Part shown: positions 31,737-39,940 of the stretch, one piece after another
Layout: the number at the start of each line of letters is the position of its first letter
Position numbering within the stretch: position 1 is the first letter of the stretch
DNA from: Cellulomonas sp. 73-92
Lineage (GTDB): Bacteria > Actinomycetota > Actinomycetes > Actinomycetales > Cellulomonadaceae
Direction: 5' to 3'
Assembly (NCBI RefSeq): GCF_001898175.1
Contig: NZ_MKTH01000024.1
Location: forward strand, 105,512 to 169,511
Length of the DNA stretch: 64,000 nt
Translations under genes and position numbers: made by a program
Notes under the pieces: generated by a model
Seen by the model: only the letters and a program-made list of their open reading frames with translations
What the model was told of the DNA's origin: nothing
Database searches by the model: none

Positions 31737-33461
31737 ATGTCCAGCACCCAGGTCAGCCCCGCCGCACCCACCGTCCACGCGGAGGGTTCACCGACCGAGC
31801 CCTGGTGGCGGCACGCCGTGATCTACCAGGTGTACCCGCGGTCGTTCGCCGACGCCTCGGGCGACGGCATGGGCGACCTGCCCGGCATCACGCAGCGACT
31901 GCCCCACCTCGCCGAGCTGGGCGTCGACGCGCTGTGGCTGTCGCCGTTCTACCGCTCGCCGCAGAACGACGCGGGGTACGACGTCGCGGACTACCGGGAC
32001 GTCGACCCGCTCTTCGGCGACCTCGCCGACTTCGACGCCCTCGCGGCCCGCGCCCACGAGCTCGGCCTGCGTGTGATCGTCGACCTCGTCCCGAACCACA
32101 CCTCGGACCAGCACCCGTGGTTCCGCGCCGCGCTCGCCGCGGCGCCCGGCTCGCGGGAACGTGCCCGCTACGTCTTCCGCGACGGGCGCGGCCCGGGCGG
32201 GTCGCTGCCGCCGAACAACTGGCACTCCACCTTCGGCGGCGTCGCGTGGGAGCGCACGACGAACCCGGACGGCACGACCGGTCAGTGGTACCTCCACCTC
32301 TTCGACTCGACCCAGCCCGACCTCGACTGGACGAATCCCGAGGTCAGGGCGGAGTTCGAGGCGATCCTGCGGTTCTGGCTCGACCGCGGCGCGGACGGGT
32401 TCCGGGTCGACGTGGCGCACGGCCTCGTCAAGCGCGCCGGCCTGCCCGACTGGGAGGAGCCGGCGGGCGACGGCGCCGAGCCGATCACGCACGCCGACGG
32501 CAAGCACCCCGCGTGGGACCAGAACGGCGTGCACGAGATCTACCGGTCGTGGCGGCACGTGCTCGACGAGTACCCGGGCGAGCGGGCGATGGTCGCGGAG
32601 GCCTGGGTGGAGCCTCTGTCGCGTCTCGCCGGCTACGTGCGGCCGGACGAGATGCACCAGGCCTTCAACTTCGCCTACCTGCTGGCCGGCTGGGACCCCG
32701 CGCGGCTGCGGAGCGTCATCGCGGCGTCCTACGTGGTCAACGACGCCGTCGGGGCGCCCACCACGTGGGTGCTGTCCAACCACGACGTGGTGCGGCACGC
32801 CACCCGCCTCGGCCTCGCCGACCCCACGAGCCGCCCCAACGGCATCGGCCTGCACGACGAGCAGCCGGACGCGGTGCTCGGCCTGCGCCGCGCGCGGGCC
32901 GCGTCGCTCCTCACGCTGGCCCTGCCCGGCTCCGCCTACCTCTACCAGGGTGAGGAGCTCGGGCTGCCGGAGCACACGTCTCTGGACGACGAGCTGCGCC
33001 AGGACCCGACCTACCGCCGGACGGAGGGCAAGGAGCTCGGCCGCGACGGCTGCCGCATCCCCTTGCCCTGGGCGGCCGACGAGCCCGCCATGGGCTTCTC
33101 CCCCACCGGAGCCACCTGGCTGCCGCAGCCACCCGAGTACGCGCCGCTCGCGCTCGACCGCCAGCGCGGCGTCGCGGGTTCGACGTACGAGCTGTACCGC
33201 GCGGCGCTCCGGCTGCGGCGTGAGCACGGGCTCGGCACCGGCGGCTTCGCCTGGGTGGCCGGCCCCGGCGACGCCTCCGCCACCGGCGGCGCCTACCCGC
33301 CGGAGGTCCTCGCCTTCTCGGTCCGCGACGTCGTCGTCGTCGCCAACCTCGGCACGACCCCCGTCCCGGCGCCCACCGGCCTGCGGGTGCTCCTCGCCTC
33401 GACGGACGTCCCGGACGAGTCGCAGGTCCCCGGCGAGTCGACGGTCTGGTTCACCAGGTAG
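31737..33461 (+). CDS. Alpha-glucosidase / oligo-1,6-glucosidase (GH13)
   Basis: 574 residues, cytoplasmic. Starts with WWRHAVIYQVYPRSFADASG and continues GDGMGDLPGI, the sequence type of subfamily 23/30-like alpha-glucosidases. Catalytic residues: Asp in GFRVDVAHG, Glu in MVAEAWV, Asp in VLSNHDVVRH. It releases glucose from imported maltodextrins. Co-transcribed with the LacI gene. Confidence 0.92.
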   Translation: MSSTQVSPAAPTVHAEGSPTEPWWRHAVIYQVYPRSFADASGDGMGDLPGITQRLPHLAELGVDALWLSPFYRSPQNDAGYDVADYRDVDPLFGDLADFDALAARAHELGLRVIVDLVPNHTSDQHPWFRAALAAAPGSRERARYVFRDGRGPGGSLPPNNWHSTFGGVAWERTTNPDGTTGQWYLHLFDSTQPDLDWTNPEVRAEFEAILRFWLDRGADGFRVDVAHGLVKRAGLPDWEEPAGDGAEPITHADGKHPAWDQNGVHEIYRSWRHVLDEYPGERAMVAEAWVEPLSRLAGYVRPDEMHQAFNFAYLLAGWDPARLRSVIAASYVVNDAVGAPTTWVLSNHDVVRHATRLGLADPTSRPNGIGLHDEQPDAVLGLRRARAASLLTLALPGSAYLYQGEELGLPEHTSLDDELRQDPTYRRTEGKELGRDGCRIPLPWAADEPAMGFSPTGATWLPQPPEYAPLALDRQRGVAGSTYELYRAALRLRREHGLGTGGFAWVAGPGDASATGGAYPPEVLAFSVRDVVVVANLGTTPVPAPTGLRVLLASTDVPDESQVPGESTVWFTR

Positions 33462-33661
33462 CCGCGGCGCGCTCAGCCCTCCGAGGGTTCCGCAGACGCG
33501 CTGCAGGCGCTCTGCACTGCGCTCGCAGTCGACTGCACGGCCGTGGCGTCCCTGCGCGCGCAGTGGTGCGCCCGACGAAGACGCCGGCGCAGGCTCGACG
33601 GATCACCGCACGCACCCGCCGGCTCGGGCTCTCGGCCACCGCCGCCAAGGGCGGCCGCGGC
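33462..33661. other. Intergenic region between convergent genes
   Basis: 200 bp between the alpha-glucosidase and the HNH gene. It contains short GC-rich repeats (CTGCA/TGCAG motifs at 33500-33540), but I see no clear terminator or gene. Confidence 0.3.
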
Positions 33662-35134
33662 TCAGGCGGTCAGCAGGCTCAACAGGTCCCCGGGCGGGCC
33701 CGCCGAGCCGCCGACACCAGGCGGTGCCAACGCGTCCGGGGGCCGGTGCTGGTCGGATCCCAGCGGCGCCCGGGGCTCGTCGCGCAGGCGCCCGTCGTCG
33801 ATCGGGCGCCCGTCGGGGCGGCGATGCTGGTAGGTACCGTCGGCGGCGCGGGTGATGCGGACGCCACGGCGGTGGACCTCGTGGTGGTGGAACGAGCAGT
33901 AGGGAGCGCAGTTGGCGAGGCTCGTGCTCCCGCCATCGCGGTCCCACCAGGCCAGGTGGTGCAGCTCCGTGTACCGCAGCGGCATGCCGCAGCCCGGCCA
34001 GGCGCACGTTCTGATCCCGGCTGCCAGCAACGCCAGCCAGTGCTGCCGCTGGAACAGGCGCTCCCCACGGCCCAGGTCCAGCACCTGCCCGAACGCGTCG
34101 ACCACCGCACGGGTCAGGGCACAGTCGCACAACGCCCGCGCGACCTCCGAGGCCGGCCAGGGCGCACCTGTCTCGTCCAGCACCGGGTCCACACCCGCCA
34201 GCGCCGGCATGGCGCCGCCCGCGGACCCTGCCCCTGCGGCTTCGTCGAAGGACTCCCGGGCGGCACGCAGCACGGCCCACGTCTCCTCGGAGATCGTGAC
34301 GATCGCCTCGACGGGTGCGTGCGCACCCGGAGTCGTCGCCCTGTCGGCGAGGGCCCGGTCGACCGCCACCATGAGGGCGTCGGCCTGGCGCTGCTCCCGG
34401 CTGCGCTCGTCGTCGGCCGCCGGACGCGGACTGAACGCGTCGAGCATCTTCTGGAACCTGTACCCGGCGACCGAGTCGAGCCGGCCCTTGACCAAGGCAC
34501 CGCCCGACGTGTGCGACACGTTGAGGAAACGGTTGGCCCGCTGCTCGTCGTGCTGGCGCTGCCGCGTCGCGGGATCCACCGATGCCGACATCGCCTTCAG
34601 CTGCCGGCCGAAGTCCGACCCGTCGAACCGGCGCGCCAGCTCGAGCACCTGCGCCTGCCCCTGGGGCGTCACCAGCTGCTCCGCCAGCTTCGGGGACGCG
34701 ACGCTCGCCCGCGTGAGCTCGTCCAGGTGCCGCGGCGTCACCGGGCCGTCGACCAGGGCCTTGGCCACCGCGGGCATCGCCGCCAGCGTCTGGGCCTGCC
34801 CCACCACGGCGAACCCGGCCCCACGCCCTTGATGTGACTCGCGCCCCAGGAAACCAGCCAGGTCGCGGTCCCCTCGCAGCGCCCAGGTACCCGCACGCCG
34901 TTCCGCCGTGACGATCTTCGCCCGCATCGACACCGCGATCGCCGCGACGCGATCCAGCTCGCCCAGCAGAGCCCGGCGCGTCCCTGCGTCCCACTCGTCG
35001 GCATGGTCGGCGGCGGCCAGAGCCGCCCGCCCTGCTGAGACCCACACCGCCACCTCAGGCGGCACCCCGGTGCCCGACCCGCGCTGCGACCCGACGGCCG
35101 GTGCCGCCTCGATCGTCACGTCTGTCGAACGCAT
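33662..35134 (-). CDS. DUF222/HNH endonuclease-domain protein (13E12-like)
   Basis: 490 residues. N-terminal and middle DUF222 domain (about 30-350), C-terminal HNH motif: CAWPGCGMPLRYTELHHLAW, then LANCAPYCSFHHHEVHRRG. The family is repeated many times in actinobacterial genomes (13E12 repeats of mycobacteria) and its DNA target is unknown. The start codon lies inside a perfect actinobacterial LexA box, so it should be induced by DNA damage. The Pro-rich C-terminal 60 residues are variable. Confidence 0.85.
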   Translation of the reverse strand: MRSTDVTIEAAPAVGSQRGSGTGVPPEVAVWVSAGRAALAAADHADEWDAGTRRALLGELDRVAAIAVSMRAKIVTAERRAGTWALRGDRDLAGFLGRESHQGRGAGFAVVGQAQTLAAMPAVAKALVDGPVTPRHLDELTRASVASPKLAEQLVTPQGQAQVLELARRFDGSDFGRQLKAMSASVDPATRQRQHDEQRANRFLNVSHTSGGALVKGRLDSVAGYRFQKMLDAFSPRPAADDERSREQRQADALMVAVDRALADRATTPGAHAPVEAIVTISEETWAVLRAARESFDEAAGAGSAGGAMPALAGVDPVLDETGAPWPASEVARALCDCALTRAVVDAFGQVLDLGRGERLFQRQHWLALLAAGIRTCAWPGCGMPLRYTELHHLAWWDRDGGSTSLANCAPYCSFHHHEVHRRGVRITRAADGTYQHRRPDGRPIDDGRLRDEPRAPLGSDQHRPPDALAPPGVGGSAGPPGDLLSLLTA

Positions 35135-35140
35135 GTTCGA
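35125..35140. promoter_or_regulatory. LexA (SOS) box TCGAAC-GCAT-GTTCGA
   Basis: Exact match to the actinobacterial SOS consensus TCGAACN4GTTCGA, centred on the ATG (35132-35134 on the minus strand) of the HNH gene. LexA bound here would block transcription or initiation directly. Confidence 0.8.
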
Positions 35141-35271
35141 ACGCTACCGGATGGTGACGAAACGGACAAGGTGGACAAACGTCTGACCAGCAGATTCACC
35201 CGATCGGGGCAATCCGCCGGTGCGGCGCTTAAGGTTCCCTCGGCACCCACTGATCGCTGCGCGACACCGTT

Positions 35272-35445
35272 CGTCGGGCGTCCGGTTCACCGTTGGGTGC
35301 CGTCCGGTCCCCCATCGGGCACCGCCGGGTCCACTTCGGGCGCCGCCGGGCTCACGGTCGGGCGCCGCCGGGCTCACTCTCGGGCGCCGCCGCGCTCACG
35401 GTCGGGCGCCGTGCGGTCCATCGTCCGGCGCCACCGCGATCCCCG
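35272..35445. repeat. Degenerate 22-bp tandem repeat, about eight units
   Basis: Units close to TCGGGCGCCGCCGGGCTCAC plus two bases; the three best copies are at 35337-35357, 35358-35379 and 35380-35401, with decayed copies on both sides. It fills most of the 332-bp gap between the HNH and dusB genes. No spacer alternation is present, so it is a minisatellite, not a CRISPR. Confidence 0.7.
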
Positions 35446-35466
35446 GCGCGCACCCGCGAGCCAGCC

Positions 35467-36651
35467 TCAGCCGCCGGAGACGGACAGCTCGGCCTCCCGC
35501 AGCTGCGCCCGGAACTCGTCGGACAGGGCCCGGTCCTCGAGCCAGCCGTACGGCACGTGCGGAGTCTTCGGGGATCCCGCCCGCCCGCGCTGCCCCTCGG
35601 CGGCCGCGCCCGGGTAGGGCTGGTCCCACTCGAGCTCGCCCAGCAAGGCGTCGAGCTCGTCGAGCGAGGCCACCATCGCCAGCCGGGCACGCAGGTCGCC
35701 GCCGACGACGTACCCCTTGAGGTACCACGCCATGTGCTTGCGCATCTCGCGGCAGGCCTTGCCCTCGTCGTCGTAGTACTCGGTCATCAGCACGGCGTGC
35801 CGACGCACGACGGCGGCGACGAAGCCCAGCGTGGGGCGGACCCGCTCGGACGAGCCGGTGAAGGCCGCCGCCAGGTCCGCGAACAGCCAGGGCCGGCCCT
35901 GGCACCCGCGCCCGACGACGACCCCGTCGCAGCCGGTCTCGTCGATCATCGCGAGGGCGTCCTCGGCCGACCAGATGTCCCCGTTGCCGAGCACCGGCAC
36001 GTCCGGGAGCGCCTCCTTGAGGCGCGCGATGGCCGGCCAGTCGGCCGTCCCCGAGTAGTAGTCGGCGGTCGTCCGCGCGTGCAGCGCGACCGCGGCGACG
36101 CCGAGGTCGCGGGCGATCCGCCCCGCGTCCAGGTAGGTGAGGTGGTCCTCGTCGATCCCCTTGCGGAGCTTGACGGTGACGGGCACGCCGTACGGCGAGG
36201 CCTCGCGCACCGCCGCCGCGACGATCGCGCGGTAGAGGTCGGTCTTCCACGGCAGCGCCGAGCCGCCGCCTCGCCGCGTCACCTTCGGCACCGGGCAGCC
36301 GAAGTTGAGGTCGACGTGGTCCGCACGGTCCTCGGTGACGAGCATCCGCACGGCCGCACCGACCGTCGCCGGGTCGACGCCGTACAGCTGCACGGACCGC
36401 GGCCGCTCGTCGGGCTCGAAGGAGGTGATGTGCAGCGCCTCGGGGTTGTGCTCGACGAGCGCTCGGGACGTCGTCATCTCGGCGACGTACAGGCCGGCGC
36501 CGGACTCGCGGCACAGCCGCCGGAACGGCGCGTTCGTCACGCCGGCCATGGGCGCCAGCACCACGGGGACGTCCACGGTGATGGGGCCGAGGCGCAGCGG
36601 CGGCAGCACGCGGTTCGAGACGCGGTTCGTCGTGCGGGTCTCGGTGGTCAT
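35467..36651 (-). CDS. dusB: tRNA-dihydrouridine synthase
   Basis: 394 residues. FMN TIM barrel: VVLAPMAGVTNAPFRRLC, DLNFGCPVPKVTRRGGGSAL (catalytic Cys in NFGCP), HARTTADYYSG, GNGDIWSAEDAL and GVVVGRGCQGRPWLF. The C-terminal tRNA-binding helical domain follows from about 280. It reduces uridines in tRNA. Stands alone; the gene starts at the ATG at 36651, avoiding an unsupported longer upstream frame. Confidence 0.93.
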   Translation of the reverse strand: MTTETRTTNRVSNRVLPPLRLGPITVDVPVVLAPMAGVTNAPFRRLCRESGAGLYVAEMTTSRALVEHNPEALHITSFEPDERPRSVQLYGVDPATVGAAVRMLVTEDRADHVDLNFGCPVPKVTRRGGGSALPWKTDLYRAIVAAAVREASPYGVPVTVKLRKGIDEDHLTYLDAGRIARDLGVAAVALHARTTADYYSGTADWPAIARLKEALPDVPVLGNGDIWSAEDALAMIDETGCDGVVVGRGCQGRPWLFADLAAAFTGSSERVRPTLGFVAAVVRRHAVLMTEYYDDEGKACREMRKHMAWYLKGYVVGGDLRARLAMVASLDELDALLGELEWDQPYPGAAAEGQRGRAGSPKTPHVPYGWLEDRALSDEFRAQLREAELSVSGG

Positions 36652-36799
36652 CGGTCGATTCTCCCGCACGGCGCGCTGCGAGCCGGTCCGGACCGCGCGC
36701 GATCGCCGACGACGGCCAGGCCGGCCCGGTCCCGAGCGAGCCGTCCACCCGGCCCGCGCCGCGTCGGCAGCGACGCGGCGCCGTTGCGACGCGGGGGCG

Positions 36800-38308
36800 T
36801 CACGACGAGTCGGGCGTGCAGTCGGCAGCCGGCCCGCGGTACGACGGCGAGCGCAGCACGACGATCGACCCCGACCGGAACACCTCCGTGAAGCCCTGCC
36901 CTGTCGCGGCCGCGAGGGCCTGCGGCGTCGTGCGGGCGGGCGGTGTCCCGACGGACGGCGTCTGCGACAGGTCCAGCACGAAGAAGTCCTGCCGGTGCCG
37001 GGAGACCCCGGCCACCGTGACCCGGTTGGTGTGCGTGAGGTGGTCGGCGACGTAGTCGTCGGCCACGACGCAGGTGACCGGCGGGACGACGGCGATCGCC
37101 GCGGCCATGTCGCGCGCGCGGGCCGACGACGCGAACGCCTCACCGTCCACCAGCCGCCTCGCCGGGAACCCGGCGGGCGCCACCAAGGGACCGACCACCA
37201 CCGACCCGACCAGGAGCACCGCCACCGCCGCGGGTCCCCACCGCGCCCACCGTGCGCGGCGCAGCGGTCGTCGTCCGAAGGCGTCCACCGCCGCCAGGAC
37301 CAGCACCACCCAGACCGGCGCGTCGTAGTGGAAGCCCGTCTGCCAGGTGAGGGGCCGGTCGGACAGGAAGCGCCCCGCGAGCATCGGCAGCGCGAGGAGC
37401 GCGTACGGCGACCCCAACGGCAGGAACGCCAGGGGCGCCAGCAGCGCGAGGAGCGTCCCCACCTTCACCGACGGCGTCACCATCAGCACGAGCGTGTGCC
37501 ACGGCTTCCGGAGGGCGCCCAGCACGATGCCGCCCGGGCCGGAACCCAGCTGGGAGTACTGCAGCTGCAGCCGCGCCGCGGATCCGGCGGGCGCCAGGTG
37601 CGGCATGAACACCGCGGTGACCAGCGCGAACACCGCCAGGCCGCCGACGACGAGCACCACGCCCCGCCACCGGCGCCCCGCTCGCGCGATCCTCAGGAGC
37701 CCGAGCACCGCCACGACCAGCCCCATGTCCTCCCGCACCAGCAGCAGGAGCCCGGCGACGACGACCAGGGCGCGGTCGCTGCGCCGGTCGAGCGCGTCCA
37801 CGGCCCAGGCGAGCAGCGGCACCGCGAAGGCGACCTCGTGCACGTCGAAGTTCACCAGCGTCTGCACCGGCCACCCCAGCACGAACCCGGCCGTCAGCAG
37901 GTAGGACCACGGCGTCCCGACGCGCCGCGCCACGAAGCGCTGCACGGGGAACACGGCCGCCGCGACCACCACGCCCTGGCCGACGAGCAGCATGCGGACG
38001 TCGTCCCAGATCCAGTACAGCGGCGCCCACGCGGCGACGATCGGGTCGAAGTGGTCGCCGAGGACGTCGTACCCGTCGCCCTTGAGCGTCGCGACCGGCA
38101 GCCGCAGGTGGGCGTACGCGCGCACCGCCTGGTCGAAGATGCCCAGGTCGTAGCCGGCGGTCCGGTACTGCGCGTAGCAGGTGATCGCGAAGACGGAGTA
38201 CACCGCCGCGGCGCCGACGAAGAGCGCCCACAGCACCCGGTCCGGCCGAACGTGCGGCAGCACGGCGTGCTCGCGTCGCTCCTGCTGCGCGACCCGCACC
38301 TCGGACAT
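36800..38308 (-). CDS. DUF2079 polytopic membrane protein
   Basis: 502 residues with about ten spans. DUF2079 hallmarks: YRTAGYDLGIFDQAVRAYAH, DHFDPIVAAWAPLYWIW and NFDVHEVAFAVPLLAWA. The family resembles GT-C glycosyltransferases in topology, but its reaction is not established. C-terminal domain from about 390 is extracytoplasmic. Not obviously in an operon. Confidence 0.85.
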   Translation of the reverse strand: MSEVRVAQQERREHAVLPHVRPDRVLWALFVGAAAVYSVFAITCYAQYRTAGYDLGIFDQAVRAYAHLRLPVATLKGDGYDVLGDHFDPIVAAWAPLYWIWDDVRMLLVGQGVVVAAAVFPVQRFVARRVGTPWSYLLTAGFVLGWPVQTLVNFDVHEVAFAVPLLAWAVDALDRRSDRALVVVAGLLLLVREDMGLVVAVLGLLRIARAGRRWRGVVLVVGGLAVFALVTAVFMPHLAPAGSAARLQLQYSQLGSGPGGIVLGALRKPWHTLVLMVTPSVKVGTLLALLAPLAFLPLGSPYALLALPMLAGRFLSDRPLTWQTGFHYDAPVWVVLVLAAVDAFGRRPLRRARWARWGPAAVAVLLVGSVVVGPLVAPAGFPARRLVDGEAFASSARARDMAAAIAVVPPVTCVVADDYVADHLTHTNRVTVAGVSRHRQDFFVLDLSQTPSVGTPPARTTPQALAAATGQGFTEVFRSGSIVVLRSPSYRGPAADCTPDSS

Positions 38309-38359
38309 CGACCCATCGTCGCCGGGCCGGCCCGCGGGCGCCTCACGGGGGTGGTGACC

Positions 38360-39940
38360 TCAGCGGTCGGCGAGGCCCCGCAGCAGGGCGCGGTAGAAGA
38401 CGACGCCACGGCCGAGGGCGTCGACGGTCACGTGCTCGTCGTTCCCGTGCAACCCCTCGCGCTGCTCGCGCGTCATCGCGAACGGGCTGAACCGGTACAC
38501 ATGCTGGGCGATGGACGTGAAGTGCCGGGCATCCGAGGCGGCCAGCATCACGTAGGGCGACACCAGCGCGTCGGGGTAGGCGGCGCCGACGGCGGAGCGC
38601 ACGAGCGCGAACTGCGGCGCGTCCGTCGGCGAGACCGGCGACGGCTCGGTGCTCGCCACCACCCGCAGGTCGACTTCGTCGTCCGCGATCACCCGGCGCA
38701 GCCGCGCAAGGACCGATGCGACCGTCTCACCAGGGGCGATGCGGACGTTGAGGTTCGCCCGCGCCGAGGTGGCCACGACGTTCGCGCCCGGCGCGCCCTC
38801 GAGCATGGTCGCGACGACCGTGGTGCGCACCATGGCGTTCGTCTCGGGCGACACCCTGGTGAACACCCGGGCGAGCACCGGCGCCAGCGGGCCGGCGAAC
38901 GCGAACAGCGAGCGCAGCACGGGCGACGAGTGCCGGCCGAGACCGTCGACCATCTCCAGGACCGGGCCCGTCATCGCGGGCGGGAACGGGTGCGCCTCGA
39001 GGCGCGTGATGGCTCGCGCGAGCCGCCACGTCGCGCCCCCGCGCTCGGGCGTGGAGGCGTGCCCGCCGGCGGCGGCCGTCGACATCTCGACGTCGAGGAT
39101 GCCTTTCTCGGTGACACCGACCACCGCGATCGGCGCCTCGACCCCCGGGAACGCGCCGGTCACCACGGCGCCACCCTCGTCGAGCACCAGCCACGGCCGG
39201 ACGCCGAGCTCCCGCAGCCGTGCCACGGCCGCATCCGCCGAGATGCCGGCGATCTCCTCGTCGTCCCCCAGCGACAGCCAGACGTCCTGCGCCGGGACGA
39301 ACCCCTCGCCCAGCAGCGACTCGACGGCCTCGAGCAGCACGGCGAGCGAGCCCTTGTCGTCGAGCGTGCCCCGACCCCACACGGACCCGTCGCGGATCTC
39401 GCCGGAGAACGGGTCCCCCGAGGTCCACTCCGCCGGCACCACCGGCACGACGTCCTGGTGCGCCATGAGCACCACCGGGCGCTCGTCGGACGCGCCCCGC
39501 CAGCGGAGCAGCAGCCCGTGCCGCGCGACCCGCTCCACCTCGAGCTGCGCGTGGACCCGCGGGTAGAGCTCGCGCAGCGCGTCGCGGAAGGCGTCGAACG
39601 GCGAGGGCGCACCTTCCGTGAACCCGGGACCGCGGTCAACGGTCCGGGGTTCACGGGAGCTCGGAGAGGTGGCCGGGCCTGTCCCGGAGGTCAGCGGGCG
39701 CGGCTCGCGCGGCGTGCGGGCCGGCGCATCCGTCGCCTCGGAGATGGTGGGGATCCGCACCAGCGCGGCGAGGTGCTCGGCCGCCCGTGTGGCGAACGGC
39801 TCCGGCGCCTCGGCGTGGGCCACCGGGCCGGCGGGCGCCGGTGGGCGGAACGTGCGCACCCGGTGGTGCGCCGCCGCGGCCCCGACGACCGCGCCCGCAG
39901 CCACCACCACCGCGCGGCATCCCCAGGACCGACCGCTCAT
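38360..39940 (-). CDS. M20-family metallopeptidase with palindromic insertion
   Basis: 526 residues. An N-terminal hydrophobic segment (GCRAVVVAAGAVVGAAAAH) may anchor it. Metal ligands of the CPG70/Dug1 type: VLMAHQDVVPV, GRGTLDDKG, GDDEEIAG; dimerisation domain with VSPETNAMVRTT. Between residue 65 and 110 there is an unusual Pro/Ser/Thr/Arg-rich stretch encoded in part by a 17-bp-arm inverted repeat. ATG overlaps the MFS stop. Probable carboxypeptidase or dipeptidase. Confidence 0.85.
   Translation of the reverse strand: MSGRSWGCRAVVVAAGAVVGAAAAHHRVRTFRPPAPAGPVAHAEAPEPFATRAAEHLAALVRIPTISEATDAPARTPREPRPLTSGTGPATSPSSREPRTVDRGPGFTEGAPSPFDAFRDALRELYPRVHAQLEVERVARHGLLLRWRGASDERPVVLMAHQDVVPVVPAEWTSGDPFSGEIRDGSVWGRGTLDDKGSLAVLLEAVESLLGEGFVPAQDVWLSLGDDEEIAGISADAAVARLRELGVRPWLVLDEGGAVVTGAFPGVEAPIAVVGVTEKGILDVEMSTAAAGGHASTPERGGATWRLARAITRLEAHPFPPAMTGPVLEMVDGLGRHSSPVLRSLFAFAGPLAPVLARVFTRVSPETNAMVRTTVVATMLEGAPGANVVATSARANLNVRIAPGETVASVLARLRRVIADDEVDLRVVASTEPSPVSPTDAPQFALVRSAVGAAYPDALVSPYVMLAASDARHFTSIAQHVYRFSPFAMTREQREGLHGNDEHVTVDALGRGVVFYRALLRGLADR
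39616..39656. repeat. In-frame inverted repeat inside the M20 gene
   Basis: CCGTGAACCCGGGACCG (39616-39632) and CGGTCCGGGGTTCACGG (39640-39656) pair with one mismatch around a 7-nt loop. It sits in a coding stretch that M20 relatives usually lack, so it looks like a small palindromic element that entered the frame. Confidence 0.6.

Noticed and set aside
35272..35445. Tandem repeat considered as a CRISPR array
   Set aside because: Units abut without unique spacers and no cas gene is near.
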